The position numbers and the translations under genes were made by a program. A stretch of DNA of 59,081 nt from positions 55,569 through 114,649 of the forward strand of contig NW_019775427.1 in assembly GCF_001039355.2 (NCBI RefSeq), given 5' to 3'. The stretch comes from Lingula anatina. Its lineage: Eukaryota > Brachiopoda > Lingulata > Lingulida > Lingulidae. A model generated the notes under the pieces. It was not told the DNA's origin. It saw only the letters and a program-made list of their open reading frames with translations, and ran no database searches. Below, piece by piece: positions 22,431 through 34,862 of the stretch. Position 1 is the first letter of the stretch; each line of letters opens with the position of its first letter.

Positions 22431-22947
22431 GGTAATTTAACTGTCAAGAATTTCGTGCCTGTCCATATCAAGCTAATTTGACTTCTCACCGACCCAGTTA
22501 CCACATATACACCAGTAACCAGTTAAAATGTAAGAATACACATGGATATGTACCCACTCGGCCGAATTCAAGCGAAGACAGAAAATGGTTTTTAATCGTC
22601 GGCTTATACAGGACATTTTTTTTAGTTTAAAACTGTACCTTATTTACGATCTGTAAATACTAGTAAACATAATGTACAAAAATGTATATGAGGAAAAAAT
22701 AGGCCATTGTTATTGGGTCCAGAAACCGGCACGCGTATCTATTTGTTTTAATTAAAATCATTTCATAAGTTAACATTCTGAGATTTTTGAAATGAACATC
22801 GCACAAACATTTATTTAATACGTGCACCCTCATGCATATTTCAAATTCAGGTCATCCCAATACAGTAAACATTTCCATGAAGAAACCTGCATTTGACTGA
22901 TTTCATTTCTTCCAGAAACCACCATCATATATCTTAACGTAACAACG
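22431..22947. other. no gene recognised
   Basis: AT-rich intergenic sequence upstream of the signal-peptide exon at 22948; nothing notable. Confidence 0.4.
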
Positions 22948-23243
22948 ATGACATTGAAGGACAAAAACATTTTGAATATTTTCAGCATCGTTGTAATATT
23001 TCTCTGCGCCCTCGCGTACCCGCTACACGTGGACGGCCGCAGGGGATATTCAGCTCACCAAGCGCCCTGGTTCCTCACACGCCATCTTAGCGGTGCCAGA
23101 CGCAGTGGTCAGTGTAATGCTCGGCTGCCTGACCCCGGGATGTACCGACACATCTTCTTATTCGCTCTGGACGGAATATGGACGGGGTTAGAAAGAAACG
23201 CCACCAGGTTTCTTCAGCATCATCGTTGTGCAGGAAGGAAAGA
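22948..23243 (+). CDS. candidate first exon of a secreted protein or peptide precursor
   Basis: ATG opens a frame with a strong signal peptide (residues 1-23, core IFSIVVIFLCALA). The frame is GC-rich compared with its flanks and ends at a consensus donor (aaaga|GTGAGTATT), phase 2. Dibasic RR pairs at residues 31-32 and 51-52 bracket an 18-residue segment (GYSAHQAPWFLTRHLSGA), as in peptide-hormone precursors. Two cysteines follow, at residue 56 and near the end of the exon. I do not recognise the family and no downstream exon was assigned. It could be a neuropeptide-type precursor or a small secreted protein. Confidence 0.45.
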
Positions 23244-25251
23244 GTGAGTATTTCTTGTCTAACTACAGACTTGACATTTAATATGGAATATTTCAGTTTT
23301 GAAGGTATACCTAGGTAAAAATACGTTCTTTTTTCAAAAAACTCCGATCTCATATTAGATTTATGAATGTAAAAGTGTGCAGTCAGGTGTGTCACTACCA
23401 ATCAACTGACTTTCATGCCTGTTGCGCTGCTACATTATGTAAATTGCAGTGATTTAATTGGGTAGTGTTCCTTTGGGCTGATCAAAGCTTGGCGTAGGCA
23501 AAGCTTGGTTCTGTCAAAAAAATATCCATATTTCGGCAACTACTGGATAGAATAATTTGAAATTTTGCATGCAAGAGGTCAGTTTTGCAGTGCGTAAAAT
23601 GAGCCAAGTAGTGCTTTACAAATTTGTTAATCTAAGGCAGAATGGCGCGAAAAAGACAGACATAACCAGACAGATCAAAGCGCCAAACGGAACGGTCCCC
23701 ACAGTTTTATAGAGTAATGCCCAGACTGATGTACCTGCACAGAGGTGNCTCTCTTTCATCTTGGCGTTGCGGAAATGTTTATCCACGAGTTTTCAAAAAG
23801 GTATTAGACATTTATCTGAACTGGCATACCCATTTGCATCTCCAGCTGCACCGCCTCTTGGGGAAACGACATGCTAAAAAACTCAAATCCTCTATGTAGA
23901 CTTAAATAAGTTAGTTTTTACTTAAGTTAGTCACAGGTTATAATTTAGTCAATGCGTCATGTGCTGTGCCCTCCTATGACCATATGCTAAAGCCATATGC
24001 CTGCTTGTCCTATCCGTAAGCATCTCTAGTCGGCAAGCAAAAAAACCATCATTGGTTGCTCTTGTAAAATACAGAGTTACTTTGAGTGTATTATCTTCTT
24101 GGTTATAACATAATATGGGTATACAAAACGTTCCAAGGATATGCTGTCAAGCCGAAACACGTTCATTATTAAATATTTGTAGGGCATATAGGCTGCTGAA
24201 AGGCTTAGGTTTAGATATTCAGTCAAGCTTATCGCAGTCACTGTGATTGGTCCTAAACGAGGGATTGGCGTGATAAAACAGATTGGGTTGATACAGTTGT
24301 TATTTCCTGGTCTTTAAAGACCGAGTTTTTAACAAAGAAGGAATGTTCTTTCGAATTCATTGGTTTTGTCGGAATTTGGTTCTAGTCAAAATTACTTTGC
24401 AGATCATCCCACAATTTCCTTTATTCTGTTGTTTTGTAATTAGTTAATGGGTTGTTAATGGTCATTTGCAGATATTTTTGGCCACAAATGCATAAGTGTG
24501 TGGTGGTGATTATATCTATGATTTTGTTATTCTATTATTTGTTCGTGGATAATATGTAGGGCTGTTTTCGATTTTATAAGTGGGTTCTGTGGCAACTTCG
24601 TCAATTTAAGGTAATGAGGGATTTAACAACTTCCTGATACAATGTATATGCAATTCCTGCTGCTGTGATGACGTGCCAACCATTTCCCCCTCCGCCACAA
24701 ATGCTTTTGCTACAGATTTAACAATAAAACTGTGGTTGTTGACCTCGTACTATAATATGTTTTAACACATTTTAATGGAATGAGCCCAGCACATAAGCGA
24801 AGAGAAAAAAATCCAATACAGAGACGACAATGAAAAAAAACGTTCAAATCCCAAACCTCTACTTGACCTCAGCATGGAAGAGCCGACGAGTCTTCAGCCT
24901 TAAACAATTGCATTTCGATTCAGTCCCGCAAAGCGTAACATACGTCTGTCTTAAGCTAACATCGAGTCAACACACGTAGTAATTTTACTTGATTTTGATC
25001 GAGTCGGGCATTTTATATCCTCAGCCAAAGTTAAAATCCACGAGAGTGATATTCTACTTACCTTTAACCTCTTGCTTATGCGAGCGCAGCGGGCGGTTGA
25101 TTTTACCTTCAAAAAACTGATTTGTTCAATTACCCTTGCGTTAGGGTGATATACGAGAGGAACGACGGACGAGTGACGTCGAGCAATCTTGCAACCATTA
25201 AATGCTTGGTTATGCTGGAATTAAGCTAAACACCCAAAGGGATGAACAATC
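23244..25251. other. intergenic, no gene recognised
   Basis: Contains a single N at 23748. About 25060-25200, just upstream of the first MOLO1-like gene, is less AT-rich and may hold its promoter. No exon could be supported. Confidence 0.4.
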
Positions 25252-28200
25252 ATGTTTTTTCAAAGATGGATTTTAGTGTACGGTTTACTGTTTTTATGGA
25301 CGTGTGAAGCTAGTCTGGGGTCGATACTGCCTCGAGTTCGTAGGACTGTTACCAGCTGCAGAGTAGAAATGAATAAAGGACAAAAATACGCCAACATTTT
25401 GGATCTAAGAACAAATGCTGGTGTATGCCAAGAAACATCTTCGATCTGTGATACCGTTGGAATTTTGAACATGACGGAAGGTGAGAAAGTAGTAAATCGT
25501 TTGATCGTTTAAGTGTAAGCAGTATCATATGTGATCCATGCATGTTAAAAACAGTGTCAACAAATCAACTATAAATACACAAGAAAATAGATTGTAAGAG
25601 GTGGAAGCGTTGTATAAAATGCAATATGCAGTTCAAAATTAAATTGCTCTCTCTTTCAAAAGTTAACTCAAAATAACAGCATGCCATCACTGTGCAAGCT
25701 TATCCAGTGTCAGAGCATTTATTTTGAAAAAAAATGAGGCAATCTGTAATTAGATAATAACCCAGTTTTCCATTGAGAGGATTATAGTATTCCCCAGAGG
25801 CATTTCAATGTTTAGATAGGTCGTAAAAATGCAACTTGTGTTAGGTGAAGGCAGCAAATATTCATTAGTCTACTTATCGCTTCTGGAGACTTTTTACAAT
25901 GATATGGCCTAAAATGTACCAAAATGTTATCTCTACATTGTAATTTAAATAATAATATTTACACCCATGTCCGTTACCTGTCTCTCTTGGCACACTTGAA
26001 TATTGATGACATGTTCGCTTGAAGTTAACAAAAGAAGTCTAAATAAATAAACAGTTATTCATCTTTATATTATAACACATTCATATATACAAGCAGTGTC
26101 CAGCAGGTAGGCATATTTCTTACTCTAAAACATACCATGACACATTTTACAGTTTCTGTACCATTCATATTCATGGTATTTTTTAATGTTTCAGCATTGG
26201 TGTTGGGAGGATTTGTCTCTTATTCTTGAATTGTAGCGGTATATGCGTTGGATCAGAAAATTTTCTACCCCCTCTTTACATAGTCGATATAACGTCTGTG
26301 ATTCTATGACTGGCATGGGTTCACATCCCCCTTTGTTTCTCCAGATCATGGGGTCTCAACCCTCCATCTTGCTAGGTCGTGTTCTTTCATTCTGGACATA
26401 TTCAAAGGGCAGCTTATATAAAAAGCTTCGAGGGAGTTTATTTTTGCCAAGAGTGTAGCCACCCATACCTCACAGTCATGGTTTAGCATTGGCTTTAATA
26501 GTATATATCGAATAGCTTTAAATTTGCTGGGGTGAGACTGTGTTGGGTAATGGAGTGATTGCGTTCAACAGTGCTTTCACAGCTTTGTCTTTCACATCTC
26601 TAATGGCACTTTTGAACGATCCATTTGACTGAAATTTGATGCAAAGATATGTATACTCCTTTGTGATGTCAAAGTTTCTTTGTTGATACACTAGGGTATG
26701 TGTGTGTGTGTGTCTGTGTGCGTGTGTGCGTGTGTGTGTGCGGGCGGGCGTGCAGGCGTTAAACAGAGCTTTTAATTTTTTGTGGTAGACAACGCTAGAT
26801 TTGGAGCACTAACGCACAGAGTGAACCTTTAAACACGCGCAGAATCATTTTTACAATCAGAGTTAATACTTAGCTTGGCTATTGGTATTTCAACGTAATC
26901 AAATATACATGTATAATGTGTCAATTTATATTTCAAATTTGAGCTGTTTTGGGGATGCAAAATAATCCCACAGGCGTGGATATAGTACTTGCTGCTCCCA
27001 TACTTTCTGCATACCATTTTCTCTCAATCATAAGTATACACGCACCAATACATAAGTACCCACATCCCATATGCAACATTTCTTTTATCAAACCATTTTA
27101 TATTGACCAATTTGATAATTATGGTCGAGACCTGAGGCAAATAGTGCATTTTTCGCCTTACTTCTAACACGCGTTTTGTCTGTATATTGTTTGTTTCTTA
27201 TTTACAGAATATCAACTAAATGATATGATTCGGAGTCTAAGAAGGGAAGTACCCTGTTTACCATATCTATCCTGCCGGTCAAAATGGGACGGGATTTGCA
27301 TATCTATCACTTTAGTCTCTAGAGTATTAATTCCAGAAGGGTAGGTATCTTATTTCCCTGACACATTGCTGGGAGGTAAAAAAATTTTCTGAGGGTGTGA
27401 TGTCAAGCATCCAAAGAGGGGAAAAGTTCAATATCTGTCAAGTACTTGAGTTTAGTTGCTTCAAAATGCCACGCTGTTGAGAATCTGTAGTAGAAAGAAG
27501 GTAAGATCCTGACGAAAGGTTTTTATGTTATTACTAAAGCAGTTTTGCAGGGTACTCGAAGTGCATGGTAGTACTCTTACTTAGTAATTATAAATTGTGG
27601 TTTGCAGCGCAATTAAAGGAATATTTTGCTTCGGAGATATATGAACGCGTGGGTATCCAATCTGAGTCGTGTTAGACTCACACATCGTACTAGTTAGTCG
27701 TTCCAACTGTACGGGGGATTCTCGCTATAAAGTGCAATCAGTGCAATCAGCTTAATCAGCACACGGCGGCTAATTACCCAGTAGCTGCTCGAGGAGGCGT
27801 CCAGACAATTAAGCTAATTCCACTGAGGGTCCTACGAAAATACGAAAACCGCGAAAACCGCGAAAACCAGAAGTTGCTAGGCGAAAACCTCACTATAACT
27901 TACCAATTCTCGATGTTCTCCACAAGTTGCTGTAATATTTGGATAACTTGGACCATATTACATACATCATGACCTTTGATAACGATGTTGTAATGAATTG
28001 AGTATGTAACAGCTGAGTTTTCTAGATCGGCAACTATAGTGCGTGGGAGCCACGTTTGGTTTACAATTGGCATATATAAACAGCAGTGTCCCCTCAGGCC
28101 AGTATTGCCATATCAGGCCAGTATTGCCCTCTCAGGTTAGTAATGCTTTTCCAGGCAAGTGATACTCTCTCAAGTACTATATGAAGTGGATAACACAGAT

Positions 28201-31157
28201 TACCTGCATTCTTAGTAATACAAAGTTTATTAATAAATAGGAATTAATAAATATGCACGAAGTAGCTNAAATTGATAACTGCTTTGGTAAAATGGAATTT
28301 GGTATATAGAGAGCCTTTATTTTAGCATGATTTGAACAAAAAAAAAACAACTTTTTTATGATGAAAAACATTTAATGATTCAATATTTCATTTATAAAGT
28401 TTAATGCAAATACAAAGTTCTTACAACTTCATGTACAGTTAGAAGGAATTTTTCTCATGCACAAATAACATATTTACAAATAAAGCATTAATTAACTTAA
28501 AGTTGGTACAATGTTGTAAATGTTACTTGATAAATGTTTGTTAGTTTCTTATATGTATGTATTCAGTAAGCAGAAAATATTGTGCTGTTATCCACATTCA
28601 TATGCCTGAGAGAGCATTACTGGCATGAGAGGGCAATACTGGCCTGATATGGCAATACTGGCCTGAGGGGACACTGCTGTTTATATATGCTAATTGTAAA
28701 CCAAACATGGCTCCCACGCACTAATAGTTGCCGATCTAGAAAACTCAGCTGTTACATACTCAATTCATTACAACATCGTTATCAAAGGTCATGATGTATG
28801 TAATATGGTCCAAGTTATCCAAATATTACAGCAACTTGTGGAGAACATCGAGAATTGGTAAGTTATAGTGAGGTTTTCGCCTAGCAACTTCTGGTTTTCG
28901 CGGTTTTCGCGGTTTTCGTATTTTCGTAGGACCGTTCCACTGATTGCATTTCAGCGAGAATCTCCTGCAGAGTTGAACTGACCCAAATAGTACGATTTGT
29001 GAATCTGAATCTAATAGTTTTAGCATTTGAAAGGTTTTCGTTTAGTAGAAACTGAAACCGAAGAGCATTTCAGAGTGCAGGGAGTTCATATTTTTGACGC
29101 ATGCTACTCTCATGTATGCTATAAATTGAATGTTCCTGTAACTGGCATACTGTTGCTCACATCCGTGAAATATTTCACTAAAATTGTCCTAAAATCCTTC
29201 AATTTCCTGCAGATCCTCTGTTGCCACAGAACTCTACAGATGTGCAGAAAAACTAGAGATAGACGGGAAGAACTCTGACATTTGTGAAAATAGACTTTTG
29301 ATCGTTTATTCTCAGTGCGACATGCAGGTAAATGGAAAGCCCAGAGTAGGAAATGGCATATTGATTATCCTGATGCAAATATAAAAAGTTTAAGCGAGGA
29401 TTGACTGTTTCATTTTAGATGTAAAACAACTGGTATCAGTCCGATATTAATCAATCAAACAGTGAATACATTGTAACTATTAACTCCCCCCCCCCCCCCC
29501 CTCAACGTTAAGAAATTCTTCCATTCTTCATTGTAAATACGCTTTGGGTAAACACCATGTCGTTTGAAAAAAAAACAGTGAGAATCTTCAGAGATAGCCT
29601 TAAGTCTCGCGGTTTAGCGTAAAATCGAACGAGATTTCGCGGGAGTGCGGCTCAGAAATAATGGGCACACTACATATGTAGTACTCTCTACCAGGGGTAT
29701 TTTCAGCCTTCTCCATCAAAAAAAATATACAAAATACTAAATTTAATGAAAGGTTTTCGTGCAATTTTGCAACAACAAATCCATGGGGAAGGGTGTCAGG
29801 CCACCGAGTGCGGTGCATTAATGAATGAAAGCTGAGAGACTTTCGGCAAGGGTTCCTTTCTGGTTGTTATCTCTTTTGTGGAACTACAGTTTCTTGCAAA
29901 ACATCACGATTTACTGTTTTGGATGTCACTTTCGTATTGCTTTCTAAGCAGACATGCTCAGTGCATAGGGCTTCACTCTTATCGCTAACACGGATTTTGG
30001 CACATTTTTCTAGTATAACGTCACGACGTGCCGCGCGTCTTATTTAAGGCTATCTTGGATTGTTCCCATAAATATTAGCCGGAGGTAAATAAACTATAAT
30101 CTGATTATTTTGAAAAATCGTCCCAGTTTTGGTTTTTATTATTATCTTGAGAATCTGTGCTTTTTTGTTACAGATGTCAATTTATGCAAAACCAATGGCA
30201 GTGTCATGGGCGAATTCGTTCTGCATTAACAAGTTGCTACGTGAGAGTCAGACATATTTCAAGGCAGACGACTATTTTGGAGGACTTCTATACGTTATAA
30301 CAAGTTTAAAGTAAATAGACCTTTCTTTTTATTTGAAGAGGTAATGTGTGTTGAATTAGGAAGGGGTGTGGGTCTCTTAATTTGAGCAACAGAATGGCTG
30401 TCCCTTTCCTAATTCTTCCGCATACATGTATGTTAGTATTCACGTAGATGTTTTATGTGAATTATGCAGTTACTGTGAAGGACTCGTTATGGAATCATTG
30501 TGTCAATTTGATGCGAGACTCCCCATGTATAATAACTTGTGATCGGCCGCCCAAATAATGGTAATGATTATGCAAAATACCAGTATTTTGCCATTAAAAA
30601 GTTACTTTTTATGGCCAACGCAACCATTACAGTCTCAATGTGTGCATTTTAGAAGATCAGCCCGCCGTTTATGCTGTAATGATTATCTTGTTTATTTCAG
30701 GAACGAATTTTTAGGGTTTGGTTGCCGGCCAAACAACAGCAAGAACTTCGAGGAGAAAACTCATCTTTACAGGACCAATGAAGAAAGTCATTATGAAGAG
30801 AATGTCACCTTCAACAGGACTCAATTCCAAAATGTATCATTTATTTGCTCCAAGAATCGTTTATTCACAGATACAGCAAAATATGTCGACAAACCCGAGT
30901 CCAGCGCTCAGAAACATACTATCCACACCGCCCATGACTCTGGTCATACTACCATTTACTCCGGGGCTGGGGGCCCCGTCAAAGACAAGGAAACAACTGC
31001 ACAAATAGCGTGGTGGGTGATTGTGCTTATAGTATTAGGACTGTGTATCTTGGTCACAGTCGTCATCACCGGTCTCCTCTGTTGTTGTGGCTGCGAAAAA
31101 TACATGGCCTCAGGAGGACCCGATCTGTCAGCTAGACAGCGAGCGTGGACGGTATAA
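25252..31157 (+). CDS. MOLO1/TPM-domain membrane protein, copy A (divergent), five exons
   Basis: Exons are 25252-25480, 27208-27340, 29213-29327, 30174-30310 and 30701-31157, with junction phases 1, 2, 0 and 2; the spliced frame is 356 residues. It has a signal peptide (ILVYGLLFLWTCEAS), a cysteine-bearing extracellular region, and a membrane segment near the C terminus (WWVIVLIVLGLCILVTVVI) followed by CCCGC and a short tail. Exon structure matches copies B and C exactly, which places it in the family. The core is eroded, however: where the others have WNFGxCxND it has KNSDICENRLLIV, and the GCGR...WVCxPxGVL box of exon 1 is missing. An N-glycosylation-rich stretch (NVTFN) lies before the membrane. 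MOLO-1 in C. elegans is an auxiliary subunit that boosts levamisole-sensitive acetylcholine receptor gating. AATAAA lies at 31473. Confidence 0.75.
26697..26745. repeat. (GT)n microsatellite
   Basis: Interrupted gt repeats in intron 1 of MOLO1-like copy A. Confidence 0.85.
27671..29014. mobile_element. older MITE interrupted by a younger foldback element
   Basis: The left arm from 27671 (gactcacacatcgtactag ... attctcgct) matches, inverted and imperfectly, the right arm ending near 29014 (about 65 bases). The two halves of this element are separated by the 1108-bp insertion at 27827-28934. Confidence 0.65.
27827..28934. mobile_element. foldback DNA element with about 340-bp inverted repeats
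   Basis: Arms 27827-28167 and 28595-28934 are near-perfect inverted copies (ends GGGTCCTACGAAAATACG and CGGTCCTACGAAAATACG). A 9-base target duplication TTCCACTGA flanks it at 27818-27826 and 28935-28943. Long inverted repeats with a 9-base duplication suit a Mutator-like non-autonomous element. The arms contain a ggccagtattgcc subrepeat; the AT-rich loop (28168-28594) has no ORF and one N at 28268. It lies in intron 2 of MOLO1-like copy A. Confidence 0.9.
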
Positions 31158-32290
31158 CTTAGACCGTTGATTATACATGAAATGCGTTAATTTTTATTTT
31201 ATTCAAAGCACCGTTAAGTGAAGCTGCACACCAGGAAATGGACCTAGCGTGTCTTGAAATTATTTTAGCACGTTCGGTCATATTCGTTTGATTTACAGCA
31301 ACTGGTTGGACGCTAAGTGTAATGCCACACACGCCCACATGCGATCGCTCTGCGGCTGCTTGGCCATTAAACAAGATAATGTTCAAGATGTTAGTGTGCT
31401 TATGCTTGGTTGTTAATGTTCCTTTTGATTTGCCAAAAACGATGAACAGGAAGTTAAGTACAGGGCACCTAAAATAAAAAATCTACACGTTACAGTTTCG
31501 TTAACTGCAGTGTGTTCGTTATCTGCTTCTTGACCCATAATATTGGTGTGACTACGGTACAAATTCGTACGTGCGAGCATTGATACGATTCATGGTACAA
31601 ATGCATGTACAATCCGCGGTACGAGCTGTCTCAGTAACAGGTGTGCGTATTGGCACGACGCAGGGTAGGAGTTATGGCACATCCCAGGATAAGAGTGCAT
31701 AACAGATAGTATCCAAGTCACGAGTCTTTTTGAGGACCGGGTGAGTTTTTTTCGGACAAAATGTAATGAATTTGGGGTTTTCTTTCACATTATGTATAAA
31801 ATACTCGAAAACGACTGCACAATTGCCGTTTCAGTAAAGATCAAAACACAATATCAACAAGACGATTTTAGAGAAAAAAGTTATTCAGAAATTAAGTATA
31901 TTTGATCATCAATCCCCCTTTTTTTTTGCATTTTATAAATACATATATAAATATATATATTGAACTCTGAAGTGACATGAGGCACGACTTCAAGCAAGTT
32001 TTAAACAGTACTTTACTGATATGTATATTAATTAATTGACGAAGCACTCTTACTTCCTTCCGTTTACCTGTGTAAATTGACCATGCACATAACGCCCTCT
32101 GACGTTGGTTTTGCAGTGAGATAGACCGGTATTTTTGGCAGGTAAAATATGCATGGTAAAGAGCACCTCTGATCTACGGTGTATGATTCTTCAACTGGAA
32201 CAAGCGGTAAAAATAGACACGTTTTTGTATGTTTCTGGATATCATTTTCACTCTCGTCGCACGTTTGATTCACCCTCCTCGGAAACAGTC
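31158..32290. other. 3' UTR of copy A and promoter side of copy B
   Basis: AATAAA at 31473-31478 fits copy A. No other gene was seen. The open frame upstream of 32291 is continuous with exon 1 of copy B, but its earlier ATG would bury the signal peptide. Confidence 0.5.
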
Positions 32291-33949
32291 ATGAAACTGA
32301 GACACGGAACCAATATTTGCAGCATTTTGTTTTTCACAGAGTTTTTATGCTTGAGAACAGTTATTTTTGGACAATCTCTTTCGTCAAGTAAAGAAAGAGA
32401 AATAGACGAAACGAAGAAAGGGCTGGTGGAAAATACGTTGTCATACAGACTGAGCAATATCTCCAACCCGAGGATAGATTTTGAAGGATGTGGTAGGACG
32501 AGGAAATCTTGGGTCTGCAATCCAGCAGGTGTTCTTGAAAACCTCCATGGTGAGTGGTTATGTTGATAAGAGCATCATCTAATGGGAATCTCCGTTTATC
32601 CAACAGTTATTATAACAGTTTGATGAGTTTTTTGATGGTGTAATTCATTACGAAAATGCACATTAAAATATTTGTTTGAAGTACAGCAATCAGATTTATT
32701 ATGCTATTTGATTTATGAAATGTAACTGTGTTTATGGCTTTTATTTTTACTTTACAGCTGAACGCCTAGATCATATGATCGATGATATCTTGAACTCCAC
32801 TGTATGCCCCTGTGCTAAGCCTTGTGATAATGGAGTAGCTGGATACAGCGTATCAATTCTGGTTATAACGAGCATCTATGTACCATCTGGGTAAGGCCTA
32901 ATTAACACAACTCCTATACTATTTCTTTTCAAAACTTTATCACGAATAAAAATCGAAGTGTCATCTCTAGATCCCCAACCAATAATATCTGCTTTTATTT
33001 TCCCCAAATTTTACAATTTGTACATGCTTAACTTCATGAAAAGATTTCCCCTTTTGTTTTATTTTACTTGTTCTTCCACAGATTACACTTAACACAAACT
33101 ATACTATGGGGAGGTGTGACATGGATGATAATGTCAACCGGAATCGATTTGTTTAACTCCACTAAACGCACAAGCATGAATAATGAACGCTGTATCTGGT
33201 CACTTGAAGGTCCATTAAACAGTTTGCTCTGACAGATAAATGACACCACGCCAATTTTAACTGCCCGTCGCGTTTTTAAGAAAAATGTATGGGCTCACGT
33301 TATCCTCACAATAAACAGCGTCCAACGGTTGCGCCCACACATGCACACATATGATAAATATCATAGAACAGGAAATTAAACCTAAAAACTAACTCACATT
33401 TTGATTAAAAAGAAAACCAATGCTCTTCGTTCCAGCTCCAGTATTTTCAATGAACTGAGTGGTTGGGGTTACGCACTGGCTAATCAACTGTGGAACTTTG
33501 GTACCTGTGGAAATGACATTGTTCTCGTGCTTTCACGAGATGATGATAGACGGGTATGTTAATCGAAAATTCCATATATTTGATAGCTTCCTGGCACAAT
33601 TAGGTTTGTTTCACAACAATCCAAATGAATTACAAGTCACTAATGTCGGTTCAAGGCAGGTGTCCACTTGTTGCCTTGACCTCAAGGTTTGCAGAGTACG
33701 ACCATCCTGTGAAGCAAACCCTTATTATATGATTAGAATATATAATTTAAAAAAAACTAGTTCAATCTCATATCACATTTAATCAAATGGATAACGATTC
33801 AAACCAACGTTTTTAGAACATCAGTTCCCTTGAAATTTTTGTCAACGAGCTGGTCGTCATATATACTATGTATCGGCAATTAGCACCCTATTTCTGTTAG
33901 GTAAATCTTAGACATGCATTGACTGCTCTAAAAGAACTAACAAACAGTA

Positions 33950-34010
<61 letters not shown>

Positions 34011-34862
34011 CGCACGGAAAGTCGTGCACGATTTCATCGTACGGCGCCCTTAGCAATGTAACCTGGGCTATGAATAACATGTTTGTAGATGTGATGTATT
34101 ATTTTCATTATTGTAGCTTGAAGCGTATGCTAATGAGCTGGTATCAGAGAAGATTGGCGGCACATCATGCTTGTATAAAATACTCCGGGGATGTCGGCCT
34201 TATCTTTTTGTCAAGAATTATGCTGCAGCTCTTCAGTATGCCGTCATTAGTCTGAAGTAAGTTGTACTTTTGAACGCTTTCGATGTCAAAACATCGATTT
34301 TTATCATTATTTCATTTTGTTTTATAAAATCTTTTGAATCTGAAATGTAACTGACATAATAAAACATAGTTAACGGGTTGTACAAGCTCATATCAGACGA
34401 CCCTACCATATGCACTTCTACATTTTAGGTTATTAATCACTGTCGTGAATTAGTTGCCAATGGCTTATGTCATAACGTTTTTTTTGTTTTGTTTTTTTTT
34501 TTAATAGGAAGGTACTTTTGGGAGAGAAGTGCCCCGAGCCCAAGAACTCAACAGATTTTATATACGACGAAGACAATAACAGTGTCAAGATCAACAGTAG
34601 AAAACAAGACAACGATTTGTCAGAAAAAGACTTCGTTGCCGATGCAAAAGATGGTGGCCCAGAAAGTGCCCGTCAGTCAGGCTTACATGTAGAAGAAAGC
34701 TCGAACAAAGACGGGGTACCAGGGCTGCTTATTTCTGGCACTTTCTTCCCCTGGTGGGCTATCGTCCTCATAGTGGCTGGTGCTGTATTGGCCATTTCCC
34801 TTCTTATCGCCATGATATGCTGCTGTTTTGGTGGCTGCGGTGGGGGACGTGGATACGCTTAA
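32291..34862 (+). CDS. MOLO1/TPM-domain membrane protein, copy B, five exons
   Basis: Exons are 32291-32549, 32758-32890, 33436-33553, 34117-34256 and 34508-34862, phases 1, 2, 0 and 2, giving 334 residues. The ATG at 32291 was chosen over an upstream in-frame ATG (32135) because it places the hydrophobic signal (ICSILFFTEFLCLRT) at the N terminus. Motifs in order: FEGCGR...WVCNPAGVL in exon 1; CPCAKPCDNGVAGYSVSI in exon 2; LWNFGTCGNDIVLVLSRDD in exon 3, the typical MOLO1/TPM core; conserved cysteines in exon 4. A Ser/Asp-rich linker leads to a membrane helix (WWAIVLIVAGAVLAISLLI) and a short CCCFGGCGGG tail. The globular domain would face outside. AATAAA lies at 34997-35002. Confidence 0.85.
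33954..34006. repeat. (TA)n microsatellite
   Basis: About 26 uninterrupted TA units in intron 3 of MOLO1-like copy B. Confidence 0.95.

Noticed and set aside
27827-28934. Open frame of 66 residues in the foldback arm (28826-29026, minus)
   Set aside because: Lies in a terminal inverted repeat; the KPRKPRKP run is just the tandem cgaaaac repeat translated.
30718-31008. 96-residue plus frame overlapping the last exon of MOLO1-like copy A
   Set aside because: Alternative frame; the exon's phase and its membrane helix fix the other frame as real.
32135-32290. Upstream in-frame ATG extending MOLO1-like copy B by 52 residues
   Set aside because: It would place the signal peptide internally; copies A and C start directly before their signal sequences.
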